From the NCBI RefSeq assembly GCF_000247695.1, contig NW_004624854.1, positions 2,266,707-2,330,706 on the forward strand: 64,000 bases of DNA, given 5' to 3'. The stretch is from Heterocephalus glaber. Taxonomy: Eukaryota; Chordata; Mammalia; Rodentia; Bathyergidae. Under the pieces are notes generated by a model. That model was given only the letters and a program-made list of their open reading frames with translations, was not told the DNA's origin and searched no databases. Positions 1 to 12,397 of the stretch are shown in pieces. The number at the start of each line of letters is the position of its first letter. Positions within the stretch are counted from its first letter, which is position 1. The position numbers were made by a program, and so were the translations under genes.

Positions 1-184
1 AAGATAAGCGGGAAAGGTTTTAGCAGCTTCTGTGCCTACAGGTTTCAGAGGACGTGGTAAAACTTTATGGAAAAATTCACATAATTTTACTCTACTATAA
101 CTATTTTTGCTATTAAAGAGTATTCTACATTTTCAATATACAGCAGTACAAATCTAGATTACTTACGTTTGTTGAAGTCCAACT

Positions 185-185
185 T

Positions 186-219
<34 letters not shown>
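185..219. repeat. (TG)n microsatellite
   Basis: Nearly uninterrupted TG dinucleotides with one T interruption near the start. A length-variable simple repeat that can adopt Z-DNA; nothing ties it to a gene. Confidence 0.95.
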
Positions 220-689
220 ATGGAAATTATAATATCTGAGTATGGCATTATCCTTAGATGGGTCCTTGATGCGTTTTGGCTCTGTCTTTGTGTCAGAGTA
301 TTTAGTGGAATGACCTAGAGTCTAAGTTTAAAGACCTAAGGTGCAGTAGCTGCAGTCAGGTTAGTGTCACACTCCCTGGGCTAAGGTAAGAGCTCATAAC
401 GTTTGCCAGAATGACTTGCCTTCAGCTATGTTGGGATAATGAGCAAGTCTTGCGTACAAATCAGTGTGGAAAAAGGGGTGAAGACAGCAAGGTCTAAGTT
501 GCTTCCAAGTTTTGAGAACTTCTTCAGTATCCAGGGATTATACACATTGTATCTGTAAGAAATAGTGGCTACGAATGAAATAATTTTGTTTTATTTTCTG
601 TGTGCTTTTCTCACAGGAATAATAAACTGTTGGAGCATAAATCCTCATGAAGCTCTTTGCCCTAAGTTTATAATACAATGTGGCTGTGT

Positions 690-690
690 T

Positions 691-740
<50 letters not shown>

Positions 741-746
741 CTCTCT
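690..746. repeat. (TC)n microsatellite
   Basis: A pyrimidine-only TC tract of about 57 bases with a few interruptions. It explains the poly-Ser/Leu frame that covers it. Confidence 0.95.
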
Positions 747-2159
747 GGGGCCCTGGAACAAGTCTTATTCAGATACTAAAACAAATGAAATTTCAGATTT
801 ACCTGTAATTAAGGCTTTAGGAGTTTAGTCTTATTTTGTGCTTCGTACTTTGACGTTCTTCTTTCTGTTTCCTTATCTCAAATCTGTCTCTTTATTTTAT
901 TAATACCAATTTTATTATAGCTGCTTATTATTCCTTTTGTTTGGAAAGGTATGAGACATTTGACCTCCAGTTTGCACTTCCATCTTTTGATAGAAATGCA
1001 CCATTTGTCTCAGATGCTTTCTAATCCAAATCTTTTTCAAGGTAGCTGTATTGAAACTTGAGATATTTTGTAGGAAGATATACTAGAAAGATGAAAGTCC
1101 ACTAATTCAAAGATAAATTAAGTGCAACACAAAGGACATGGCTTTTTACTTTATCTTTAGCCACATTCATTTTCATTTTTGGATTCAACTGTTAGAGAGA
1201 AAATTGCATATCTATATGAAAGAGGATTAGTATAACAGATTACAACTGATTTTCGGGATGTAACTTATTTTAAAATCATACACATTTTATTGAACTATTT
1301 TTCCTAATTCCATTTAAGTAAAACCTCCTTAACCCTTTATTTTCTGATCTGGGTCACCCCACCCAGTATGGAACATATTTCTTGAATTAATTTACTTTTC
1401 CAAGAAACTGAAGACAGTATCTCATAGGAAGCAAACCATAACAAATATTTTTCATTTGAGTATATTGTTTTCTAATATTATTAGTGTTGTTATTCTGTAT
1501 CATAGACTATCATTCTGTATATTTTATTAAGAGTGTTTCATGCTGTAATTGCCTAACTTTTTGATAAAACATGATTCCCTATGGAAAAATTAAATTTACT
1601 ATAAATTTATTTGCAATTATTAAACCATAAATAGCTTTACCGCTACTTCCTGGAAACAGCCCTGAATTAAAAAGATCTTTTATTCCATTTATTCTCCATA
1701 ACCTTAACCTGTTCTAAAGCAAAATGCTGACATTTACATAATAATGAAAGCATCTCTTGTTTTCAAACAGTAAGATTCCTAAGTGTATCTTCAGACTCAT
1801 CAAAATAATGATTAATTCCTGATGTTTAAAATACTAAATACAATCGATTAATACACTAATGCAGTACCGTATAAAATGAGTAATTTCCTTGATGACATTT
1901 TCTGTTCAAATATAAATTTATGATAGATGACTTAAAGAGATATTTGTGGAAACATTTGTCCATGTAATGCACAGAAAATCAACGCTATTTAATAGTCCTC
2001 TGGCTAATTTCAAGTTTCTAAATTTAATAAAAACAGTTATAAAATATATTCTTATTAATGTTGACCGAGTGGTAGTAAAACAGATTATTTCAAAATATAA
2101 TGACATTTCCCGAAAATAATCACAGTTTCTAAAATAGCCTGACTACTGTCTTTGTACAG

Positions 2160-2585
2160 ATCTCGCCTCTGAGGAAGATTCGTTCTCAGGGCTGCGCAGC
2201 TGGAACCCGCTCAGCCACGCGGGTGAGCATCAACGCAGACAGGAGCAAACGTCCGTCCGCCGCAACTGGGCATAACAAGGCCCTGCTTCGCTCTTTCACT
2301 TCGCCAATGCAACAGTCTCCTTTTTCCTGTCCCCTTTCTCCTCGAATGCCCCCTAAATTGTCCTCCATCCTCACTTGTTCAAGCACTCGCCTACTTTTCT
2401 ACTTAACTGAGACAACTGGAATGATCACGAAAGGCAGACCCTCCCTTCATTCTGGACAACACAGAATAGGGTCGTTACTCGTGTGTCCGTAAACCCAGAT
2501 GGAAAATTCCAGCCTTCCCCAGTGAGTATGTTATCTATCCTCAGACTTTCCTAGACGTTCTTCGCCTGTCTGAGGTTATTTCCTG
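2160..2585. other. CpG-dense, GC-richer unique block
   Basis: About twenty CpG dinucleotides fall between 2163 and 2560, several of them clustered at 2213-2265, while flanking DNA has almost none. Frames are open on both strands (2223-2492 + and 2186-2386 -), which is expected in GC-rich DNA; neither protein resembles a family I know. I see no poly(A) tail, LTR ends or SINE boxes. It could be a small CpG island or promoter, a degraded exon, or an unrecognised old insertion. Confidence 0.4.
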
Positions 2586-2590
2586 CCTTT

Positions 2591-3340
2591 CAGCTCCTGC
2601 TGATACTTTTGATCACTGAGCTTGTAAATGTTTTCGAATGCTTTATCAGCACTAGCAAAATAACATTATAATCCTCATTCTATCCTGTTACTATAATGAA
2701 TTATATTAATCGACCTTTAAATGTCAATCCAGTCTTACTATATGGGCAAAATTCTCTTGATCCTGACACATACTTTGTATACATTTCTGCATTTTATTTG
2801 TTAGTGTTATAAATTGAGACTTTGTTCTCTTTAATTCACAAAACAGATTGATCAGAATTATTTTCTTTGTTGCCTGCTTTAATTTCTTTGCTAGGTTTTG
2901 GGTGTGCAAGTGGTCACACTAGCCACAAATTAGGCAATGATATCTTTTGTAATCTGAATTAGTTTATGTAAATTGTCACTATTTCATCTTTCAGGCTTGA
3001 TAAAATTCACCAAGAGTTTGGAACTGGGGCCCTTTTTTGAGGTTTGCTAATATGAATTCAATTCCTTTATTAGGCCTAGGCTACTCTTCTTGTGTCAGTT
3101 TTGATGAATTGCCCTTTCATGAAATGTACTTATTTTATATAATTAGTCTAATTTCTTTTTGTTTTCAATTTTTGTTGTTTTTCATTGCATTGCAATCCAA
3201 ATTTTGTATTTCTACTTCAAATAATGAGTTTTCCTTTCTGTTTTAATATATAGTCCACTTGTGAATCTGATGTTTATTGAAACAAAAGTTCACTGTCTAC
3301 TACTAGGTTTTAAGTGCTGGTTTATATCTATAAGACATAC
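2591..3340. other. Unique AT-rich DNA, no gene seen
   Basis: No repeat family, RNA gene or plausible exon recognised. Short frames at 2724-2909 (-) and 3037-3246 (+) are AT-driven. Confidence 0.5.
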
Positions 3341-3341
3341 A

Positions 3342-3360
3342 GATCTATCTATCTATCTAT
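3342..3360. repeat. (ATCT)n short tandem repeat
   Basis: Four to five ATCT units abutting the SINE at 3357. It may derive from the tail of that SINE, which is in reverse orientation. Confidence 0.85.
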
Positions 3361-3463
3361 TTGGAGACAGAGTTTCAGCATGAAGGCCAGGCCGGCCTTG
3401 AACTCCCAGTGGCCTTCCTGGTGTCCCTGAGTGCTGATATTACAGGGATGGCTCACTATGCCC
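3357..3463 (-). mobile_element. B1-like (7SL-derived) SINE, minus strand
   Basis: Read on the + strand it shows the usual reverse-B1 order: GAGACAGAGTTTC, then GGCCGGCCTTGAACTCC, then a degenerate GTGCTGATATTACAGG and a 5'-end remnant near 3462. Substitutions and shortness mark an old, inactive copy. Only the core is well matched. Confidence 0.75.
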
Positions 3464-3469
3464 AGTATT

Positions 3470-4330
3470 TTTATAAAACTGCTTTATTTTTATCTTTCTT
3501 GCTTTTTGTGCTCTTGATTTTTCTGATACTGTTGTTTTAAAGTCTTTTCTCTATTTTTTCCCTACTTCTCCCTGCCTCTCATGTAATGTTTGGTTTTTAT
3601 GAACTTGACTTATTTTATTTTTTGTTGTGTTGCATAGATTGTCATGCTGTTATACATTTACTGTGAATGCGGTGTTTAGAATTTAAAATTGTTCTTTATT
3701 ATCATACGTAATACTTGAGGCCTAAATTCTGTCTTGTCTAGTAGCAAAATAGTCAAACCTTCTATCTTATTTTCTTTTCCTTTGATGGCATGTATTTCTT
3801 ATTCTTTTAGCTATAGTTTTTTGGAATCATATCACATTGGGTACTCCTCTTGAATATAGAGTTGAGTTTTGCTTTATGAGTTCATTTCAGGTTTTTTGTT
3901 TGTTTAATAGTTGATAGTCCATCAACTTTTTAATATAACAGCACCCTTATTTTTAATCATTTCATGACAATTTTGTTATGACCATTGGGCCCATAGGATA
4001 TTGTCGCTATATTCTTCCAGGAAGCTTGTTTTCTCTGTCAAGGACCTGATTCATCTATTGCACATGACACCAATCTTCTCATCTGGTGGCTAAGTTTATA
4101 GTAATAGCATTGATAGTTCTCATAATCTTTTTCTTACTTAAACTTTATATGAGGTTTGTGTCCATAAAAGTAATCTTTGGATTCCTTTTTGCATATGTAA
4201 AACTCCATGAGATTATTCTACAGTTTTTTCCTTTGTGTTATCTTTCCAAATATTAAACTGTGTTTTTTATAGCTCGTCAACACAAATATCATTTATATAT
4301 TAGTTATAATCTTTGTGCTAAACATTTAGT
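3470..4330 (-). mobile_element. Possible old L1 relic, antisense
   Basis: T-rich sequence with local resemblance to reverse-complement L1 ORF2, best around 3715-3800 (AAATTCTGTCTTGTCTAGTA and what follows). No frame survives. This is recognition by eye of short blocks; the rest may be unique AT-rich DNA. Confidence 0.35.
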
Positions 4331-5444
4331 CATTATCTATTATTTAATATATAAATAAATACATAACATTATTCACATATAAATATAAAATTATTTATAT
4401 GAAACAAACATATCAGGAAATATAAATAAATCCTTATAAAATAAACAGCATATACAAATAAATAATATTGATCTATAATTAAATACATAGACATTTTACA
4501 AAAATTTCTATTATCATGTCCTAGGTAGAAATGATTTTTGGCTGTTTTTTCAGAAAGATTCTAAGGGCAATGACCTTTGGATGCATAAAACCTTACATGA
4601 ATTTCCTTCCTGAAGTGCAGTGTGGGTAGATGTAGTGACTGTGGCTCACATGTCCTTCTAGGAGCACCTTGCTGAGTTTTATTGCAGGTTAAATCAAAAT
4701 CGAGAATTCTGACACCGATCTGGTCTTGTTTTCCTTGTAAGTCAATGTTGTTGTTTTACTCAAAGGCCTCCCTTTCTTTCTTTTATCTTTATTGTCTAAT
4801 AGTTTTGATAGATTTGATATTTCTGGATCACTATTCACAGGTACAGAGATTCTGGTCACTTTTACTTCTATTATGTGTTCTCAGACTGAAGTTTACACTT
4901 TATTCTGTTCCATTTTAATTTTGTTTTTCAAATGTGTGCCTATGTATTTGTGTCCATGTGAGTGTGTATGTGTGTACATGTATGTATAAGTGTTGTGTCT
5001 ATGTACATATAAGTGTGTAGCAAAAGAAAGAGAGAGCAGAGTGGGATGGGGAAGAAGTCAAAAAAGAAAATACAGAAAAAGATGAAAGAATATAAAATCA
5101 ATTCAAGAGAAAGTGTTGGATCAAAGCCCTTTATCAAGGAATACTTTATCATACTGGAAGACTGCTCAAAAAGATGCCCACAGTATAACTGTTCGTTTCG
5201 GAGTGTTGCACTTGCTTTATAATTGTTTCAGTGGGAGGAATTTTTCAGAACAAATTAATATGTAATATTCTATATTTTTATCTTGTATATTGTGATGTTA
5301 CAAACTACACATACATGTAGAATAGTTAACACAGCCAATAAACAAATGGGCTGCCTCTGCTAGTTATCATTTGTGGAGATAGCATACATCCACGAGTGTA
5401 ATGTTGTCATTCACTGGAGTCTCCTCACTGCACAATAGAGTCCA
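4331..5444. other. Very AT-rich unique DNA with degenerate TG stretch
   Basis: 4330-4500 is almost all A/T with repeated ATAAAT motifs. 4930-5010 is a degenerate TG/TATG tract. Overlapping short frames on both strands (4682-5222) reflect this composition. No gene seen. Confidence 0.5.
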
Positions 5445-5455
5445 GAAATTTCTTT

Positions 5456-5559
5456 GTTTTTTTTTGTTTGTTTTTTTTTTTTTGGTACCAGGGATCAAAC
5501 TCAGGTCCTTGCACTTGCGCAGCAGGCGGCGAAACCACTGAGCTAAATCCTCGGCCTCG
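5456..5559 (-). mobile_element. tRNA-derived ID-like SINE (GGTACC type), minus strand
   Basis: On the + strand it starts with a T-rich tail, then GGTACCAGGGATCAAACTC (reverse B box) and GAGCTAAATCC (reverse A box). It is flanked by an exact 11-bp target-site duplication, GAAATTTCTTT, at 5445-5455 and 5560-5570, the mark of L1-driven insertion. The RNA polymerase III A and B boxes are nearly intact, so the copy is fairly young. Confidence 0.93.
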
Positions 5560-5570
5560 GAAATTTCTTT

Positions 5571-7779
5571 TACCTGTCTAGCTGCATTTATCCTTTGACC
5601 GATGTCTTCTCTCTTATCTTCCACATAGTGCCAGACCTCTAGTAACCAATGAAGTGAAATATATAACTCACAGAAAATAAATTCTACAGAATTTTATTCA
5701 CATATAAAGTAAAAAATAATCTAAAAATTTTGATCCCATAGAGGCAGAGCGGGAGGTTTTTATTACCTGACTTTTTTCAAGCAGAGTTCTACAATTCCGA
5801 CCCGAAGCAACAGACTTCACGCTAATCTTCCACCCTTCTTTATTTATAACTTCTCTTCTGTCATGAGGAAAACCTGATTCTAATCACCTGCAATGTATTT
5901 CCAGATTTGTTCAACATTAGTATAAGTATCTATGCATACTATCTTAATCTGTGCTTTAAAAATAGCCAACAGATGCAGAAATTAGGCTAGTATTTTCAAA
6001 AGGCAGGGAAAATAAATTGAGTAAAAGCTTGATGAGCAAAGAAGGTGGACTTGAAAGTCAGGCCCCGAAAATTAGCCTGGGTCCTGAATTCAGGTGTGAA
6101 CCATAAACTGAGTAAAGAGTGTGCACTAAGCTTATTAAACGGGCTCTGTTTTCTCAGGGTTTGAGAAAGAATGGGTGCAAGAAGGAATGATTACAATATA
6201 ATAATATACTTGCTTCCAAATATTATCTAGGTTAATTATGATTCAGTTCTACTTGGGAAATCAGAGACTCCACCTGTGGTTTGGCTCTGATTTGAGGATT
6301 AGAATTTGCCTTTCTTGCCTTCACATATTTTTGTGACAGAGATTCTTGGTAAATTCCCCAAAGAATATAGTATGAATTTAATTTTATTTATAAAAATTAA
6401 CATAATCAAAATTTTAACATCCATTGATTTTGGGAATTTGACTATCAGTTTTCTTTGTGGAATTTGCATTGAATCTTTCATGTCAGTTCAATAAAGCACC
6501 CTTGAGAAAGGTGATTCTTTGAAACCTCTTTTCTGGGAATGAGAAACATACAAAGACTTGTTGAGGTGAATCATACCAGTATCAGATTTGAATAGAGAAA
6601 TGCCTTTTTAAGTGGACTTAGCATGTGTAGGATATGCATTCCCTAATAAAATTTTCACTTTTAACTAAGAAGTATAGACCCAGAATTGGAAAAAATCATT
6701 TTTCAAATATCTAGATGGTTTTATAAATTAATATAAACTAAATACAATATTTCTGAAGATGGAATTTATCAGGAATATTATAAGCTCTGAGTCTGTCTAA
6801 TGAATCAGTTACCAAAGCAACTGCATGAAATAACTCCATTACAGAGAACAGGGAAGATTTGAGATATATTATTGGACTGATACAATTTTCCTAGAATTGT
6901 AAACCCAAAGAAGGTAATGGTATGAAATCCAAAAAACTTTCTTTGACTTAAAATAAGAGTGGTAATTTGAAAAAGAATATTAAGTAGGTTATCAAGAGAA
7001 GATGAAAATTGTGATTTTTGTCATGCTACCTACATTCCCCATTACTCTCTATATTTCTCTAATTTCTCTGTATTATCTGTTACTAAAATTTAATTTTTTC
7101 CTCTGAAATACTTGTTTTCATTTGCAGAATTATGTGTTAGTACAAAGAATTTTTATAGAGAATCACCACATTTCAAAACTGCCTTTTATGATATACAAGT
7201 TATAAATGACTCATTGCTACTTATTAGTTTATTTATCAAATAAATGGTAGTAAAATCTATCCATATATTTGTTTAGATATACAGATATGTATATAGATAT
7301 GAATGATATATGAAATAAAGTTAAATTTCTTTTATCTGTTTTATATTAAAGAATAGTCATGCCTGTATATCTAAAAAGGGAAAGTATTGTTGAGAAATTG
7401 TGAATCTTTGAAAGAATAGCAGTTGTTGAGAAAATGCGAATCTTTGAAAGAAGTAAAGCTAGACAGGGCCATACCATTGCATCATGCACCTCGAATGATT
7501 AAAAACTTCTTTTCAAACTCCTATTTAGAACTCCTGCTTTAAAATTTATAGAGTAGAATTTCAAAGCTTGATGTACATGTCAGTAGTGCCAATACATACT
7601 TATTATTTACTTTGAATGACAGCATGCAATTAAGCAAGTGAACAGGAAAACATCCAGATATATATATATAGTAGTTGTAGCAGTATCATTGTTAGAGCTA
7701 TAGTCTTCTATGTTTATACAAATTGCCTTGAAGAATGTAAATAAGTGAATGTTTACAGCTTTTGGATTTTGTAGGGAGA
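5571..7779. other. Unique AT-rich DNA, no gene seen
   Basis: No recognised repeats except a 36-bp tandem duplication at 7388 and a short TA run near 7660. Open frames are 60 codons or so and AT-driven. Confidence 0.5.
7388..7459. repeat. Two tandem copies of a 36-bp unit
   Basis: TGTTGAGAAATTGTGAATC at 7388 recurs as TGTTGAGAAAATGCGAATC at 7424, each followed by TTTGAAAGAA. A few mismatches separate the copies, so the duplication is not recent. Confidence 0.85.
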
Positions 7780-7920
7780 AAGACCTGGAGTTTAAATGCT
7801 CACTCTCTCATTGGAGGAGTATGCTTGATGAATTTGACCATTCTCAACATCAAAATGTTCGCATCTTTCCAAGCAGATGATGGTTGTCATCTCAAGGTGT
7901 TGCAGAATATCCTTCCAACA
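7780..7920 (+). mobile_element. MIR-like SINE fossil
   Basis: The order of weak matches fits MIR: an ACCTGGAGTTTAAATGCTC block, a mid part with a TTTGACCATTCTCAACATC stretch, and a 3' ATGGTTGTCATCTCAAGGTG block. Divergence is high, as expected of a mammal-wide MIR. It explains much of the 108-codon frame at 7762-8088, which is therefore probably not coding. Confidence 0.5.
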
Positions 7921-10664
7921 GATATATCTCTGTGCTGGAAGCAGCTCACACTGACTTTCAAAAAAGCCAAATGTAGGCATCTCTTCCAACTCTTGTTAAG
8001 TGATACACTGATAACTCAGGGAAGATTAATACCATGGAAATCAACAAACAAGGCAAATCATCACCACATACCAGAGAAGCAATTTTAATAGTGCATCATT
8101 AAATGGCACATAATATGTGTATAGTGAATAGTAGTTCTGGAATTATTAATCGGTTGAAATATTTACTGTTCTTGTATTCATTTATAAATTAGGAGTCAAT
8201 ACAGGTTTCCAAGAGTTTGAATACAAGTAAATTTAAGGTTTGAGGATCAGCAGTATAATAGCAATAAAATTTTTTTGAAATCTCAAATTTCTAAATTATT
8301 CTTTAGGGGCTCTCTTAGTGTATGACAACTTTATGTAAAATTGGACAATTTCCTGTAGCATAATAATAAGCATAACATGTTCCATTGTTCCTGTCCTTCC
8401 AAATGATTTATGCTATTGATTTGTTTTCTTTTTAAGTTTCAGGGGCTGTTTGTGATTTCATCTTGACATGCATATTTTGTTAAGAGTATGCAACTTCACT
8501 CAGTCTGCTACTCTGGAAACAAAATTCTCTAAATTCTTAAAATACACAATAAAAGTATTTTAATGTCATATTATGTGATTTGTTCTGGGCAAAAATACAA
8601 AGTCATTCAATTTCTGTGGTTACTATTGGCAGGGAAATACCCTTGATTTCTATTATGTTCAATCTTATAATGGTGGTAACAATTTTTTTAGCTCTGCTGT
8701 GAATTTCAGTGGAAATAATGGTTTCAAATTTCCTTAATGGATTTTTTTTGCCTAGAATATGTGCATTTACTTGTGAATGGGTAACACTGTGTGCCAGCTT
8801 TCAAAAAAAGGGTAAAATATTGTGGATCATTGTTATAATTTCAATGAATAATTGTTCTTGAAGATAGAATTGGTAGTGCAGTGGAACTACAAAAAAGGAA
8901 AAAATTGAATGAAGTAAGATATATAGAACAGAGCAAAGTAAGTTCCATTTTCAGGGAAAGAAAAGGTATATATTTCGCTTCTGGTTTTTCTCTGTAAGTC
9001 ACTGGTATCTATGTGTGATAAATCAAAAATTACATCTCATATCCATTCCCTTTCCCTGGGCATTTTTTTGCTTCTCCATGTTCTTCATAATGTGGAAATT
9101 CATTTTTAGATGGATTTAACTTAAATGAAAAGTTTCCAATAACAATATTGATTTATTTGTCTAAAAATATGAAAACTTGGATCTGCAACAGAACTCATTA
9201 CTGTAAATAGGTTGGTGCAACATAAAAGGAGACTAACTTTAAAATAATTATAAAATATTTTGGAAATATTTTTGTTGCTTTTCAATAATAAACCACTTTT
9301 GATGCCCTGGTCATAAAGTTTTGGAAGAGAGTATTTTTTCTTCTGTGAGTATTGCTAAAATGAGTATCAGACTGAATTCAGCATTTGAAACACTTTCATT
9401 TGATTTGAATTTCTAAATCTAGTTAATTATCAAGTAAAAGGAGTCATTGCTTATTTGTGCATTTGATCTTGAAAAACACAGAATCGCCTCCTTCTAACCT
9501 GATAGAGACAAGTGGACTGGACTAGCTCACCCAAAGTAAAATAACTAGAAACTTCTAAGGAGCCTTTTATATAGTGGCTAAAACACAGCACTAGATTATA
9601 ACTTCTGAGAGAATGGAAATACCAAATTCTTGTGAGCTTCTTAGAAGCACATTTCATACCATGGCCGGAAGAACAGGAAGCCTCTCAGAACACAGTTGTT
9701 TTGCTCACCTGAGAAGACGAGGCATGTGGAAGTCAGCTGAGCTTGCGGGCTACTTCACCATAAAGGAACTGTTGCAGAATTTGTCATACAGATGCCTTTG
9801 TGTGGCTGTCAGTGGCTCTTAACTAACTTCAGCGAGATGAAAAGTTGACAGACTTATCAATAAAGCCAATAGGATGAGCTTCTGACAGATAGCATCATGA
9901 TAATTCAGATGCAGGAAAGAATTTAAACAAATTCTAAATAACAGATTATAAGATGAATGAGACAACTTGTAGCAAGAGAGAAGTTAAAAGCTGATATCTA
10001 TAGCTGAGCTATGTTAGACCACCATGCATTCATTATAGTTCAAAAATTCATTTATAAAAAATATGTGCTCAGAGTGTAAACTCAGATTAATAAAATTACA
10101 GTTACACCCATTTGAAGCAGAGAAAAAAATACAGGGAAAGAAAATCTGGGTCTATTTATTTAAAATTAGCTTTGTTTAAGTTATGGTAGACTGTGAGGTT
10201 TTGGAACTAAGAGGACTGAAGTTTATCAGCACACCAGAGGAATGTTCACCCACGGTGTCCACGAGGTGTAAGACTTAAAACAGATGCCAGTGATTTGAAA
10301 GATGGCACAGGTGGAAAACCAGTTTGTCCTTCCCCGGGCTCCTGTCTAGGAACTGTTACACTAGTTATGGAAAACCAAGTCTTTTTTTACTATTAGTCAC
10401 TAAGTAAATTAAAACTCAAGATGGTAATCTATAGCTAGCCAAGTTATAACTCTTTAAAATGTCGGAGATATAAAGATTGTCAGACATGGAGGAGAGGAAA
10501 AAATTAAATATTTGTGGACTTACGTCATAAAATTGTTGAAGGGCCCCCTCAGCAGGAGGGAATCATGCACAGACCTGCTGTCTAAATCTGCAGGAGAAAT
10601 AAAGATCATCATAATCTTGAAATAACCATGTGGTAAGTGAAAATGGTTTATGCAACTTTAAAAA

Positions 10665-10732
10665 TCATCGCCCCCAATGATAAATGTAAACGTATTGTAT
10701 ACCTAAAATGTATCAATAAAAGAATTTAAGGG
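10665..10732 (+). mobile_element. L1 3'-terminal fragment
   Basis: ATTGTATACCTAAAATGTA followed by TCAATAAAAG closely matches the 3' ends of the L1 copies near 40.1 and 40.4 kb in this window. The upstream part of the element is missing or unrecognisable, so this is a strongly 5'-truncated copy. Confidence 0.7.
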
Positions 10733-11895
10733 AAAAATTATCTTTGGGCGATAATTGTTAAAAATATCAACATTATGTTCAGAGGCTTAAGTCATATGTA
10801 CAAGTAAAATGCATGACAAGAACAAAACAAAAGTCAGTAGTGAAAAACTGAAGTGCACTGTACAAATGTACTGTTCTTACAATGCATGAGCTGAGTTGAG
10901 AACAGATATTGGTAAATTAAAGTCATATGTATGTAACTTCCGAACTAAACATTTTTAGCTATAATTAGAAGCCTACAAAGTAAGAGAAGTGATCTTGTGG
11001 TAAACGGAAACATGATTGCTGAGATTAAAGACAGTAACATGGTCAATTTAAATTCAAATATGTCAATAATTTCAATAAATATAAATTGTCTAAATATTCG
11101 ACTAAATGTCTAGATTTTCTGATTGGATAAAAAGGAAGGACTCAATATCATACTAACACATGATTCACTTTAAACACAAGTATTCCTGCAGGCTAATTAT
11201 AGAAAGATGAAAATATACTATGCCATTCTAAATTAAACTAAGGAAAACTTAAATGCATATCAAATCAGAAAAAGTACAAAACATGGTATGTGAACAAAAA
11301 GGGATATTTTGCAGCGATAAATTGGTCAGTTATTTATGATGACAAAATATTCATAAATATTTATAAAACCAAATTAAATAGTTTCATAATATGTGAATGA
11401 GAACTGTAAGAAGAACTAGAGCCATGTATTAGTCATCTTCAACACTTGTGTCTGTTTCTATCATCCAGTAGATTCAATTTTTAAAACCACTCCAGGACCA
11501 AAGGAAACATAAATGTTACCTTTTAGTAGAGTACACAAGTCTACCTAGTAACTATAATATGCTATGATCCTATTACATAATTCATCCATTCTTACTGTAT
11601 TATTTTGCTAACTTTGGAAATATATTAAAATATAGATGTAGAAAATTAGTTAATAAATTTTTGGTATATTCCAATAAATGCATTCTACAGTATTACAAAC
11701 TTCATGCTTGGGCAATTGAGAATTTAGTGAAAAGCCACAAGAATCTAATACGCCACTCTTAAGACTGGTGTAGGGTGAGGTGAGAGTACATCTTGGTGAC
11801 AAAGGCTGCTAATTAATTGGTGCAGAATACTGGTTTCGGGCTAGGAAATGTATCCCTCTATCAAAATTTAGACCTACTCCTGAAAGAATAAAACA

Positions 11896-11897
<2 letters not shown>

Positions 11898-11936
<39 letters not shown>

Positions 11937-11943
11937 TGTGTGT
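11898..11943. repeat. (TG)n microsatellite
   Basis: More than twenty TG units with one CTG interruption near the end. Confidence 0.95.
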
Positions 11944-12300
11944 AAGCAGAATTCAGTAAAAGCCACAGAGCCAGGCTGAGTATGCCTGGCCTTGTCTTGC
12001 ATATGTTTATAAATCAGACAAGCTAGAGTTTATCTAGGATAAATTTAAGGTAAAAGGCAGAAAGAGACTAAAAGTTTACACTAATGAATTTGTTCAACAT
12101 GAAGAAAATATCAATGATGAGAAGAACTACCTTTTTGAAACAAATATTTTTGAAAATTTCTGCATTAAAATGTCACTAACAATTCAGGAACTTTCCACTA
12201 TTGAAACATTTTGAAATATTATATTTAGTAGTGGTATTTCTTCTCATTAATACAGATAAGATTATCTTACTTTGTGTTTACGCTAAAAATAGTCTCAGCT

Positions 12301-12389
12301 GGGGCCGGGGATTTAGCTCAGTGGTTTTACCACCTGTTGCGCAAGCACAAGGACCCGAGTTCGATCCACGGTACCAAAAAAAAAAAAAA
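12301..12389 (+). mobile_element. tRNA-derived ID-like SINE, complete
   Basis: Starts GGGGCCGGGGATTTAGCTCA (A box TAGCTCAGTGG), has the B box GAGTTCGATCC, ends CACGGTACC and an A tail. The target-site duplication AGTCTCAGC is exact at 12291-12299 and 12389-12397. The intact boxes, clean tail and perfect duplication mark a young copy. It is not a tRNA gene: the body does not fold as a complete cloverleaf and it ends in poly(A). Confidence 0.95.
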
Positions 12390-12397
12390 GTCTCAGC

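Larger units (their letters stand above)
1..2119. other. Unique AT-rich DNA, no gene seen
   Basis: Non-repetitive AT-rich sequence apart from two microsatellites. The only notable open frame (565-828, +) runs through a TC repeat and encodes a Ser/Leu run, so it is low-complexity rather than coding. I recognise no repeat family or RNA gene. Confidence 0.6.
7921..12290. other. Unique AT-rich DNA, no gene seen
   Basis: Apart from a TG microsatellite and a short L1 3' tail, I recognise nothing. Frames such as 9613-9822 (+, 69 codons) and 9451-9657 (-) overlap on opposite strands and match no family I know. Confidence 0.5.

Noticed and set aside
565..828. 87-codon frame with Ser/Leu run
   Set aside because: Driven by a TC microsatellite.
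4330..4500. AT-rich stretch as a replication origin or matrix attachment site
   Set aside because: Composition alone does not support it, and similar stretches are common in this window.
7762..8088. 108-codon + frame as a gene
   Set aside because: Much of it reads through a MIR-like fossil and a minus frame overlaps it.
12301..12380. tRNA gene suggested by intact A and B boxes
   Set aside because: It is a SINE: it has a poly(A) tail, flanking target duplication and several sister copies, and its 3' half does not form a tRNA.
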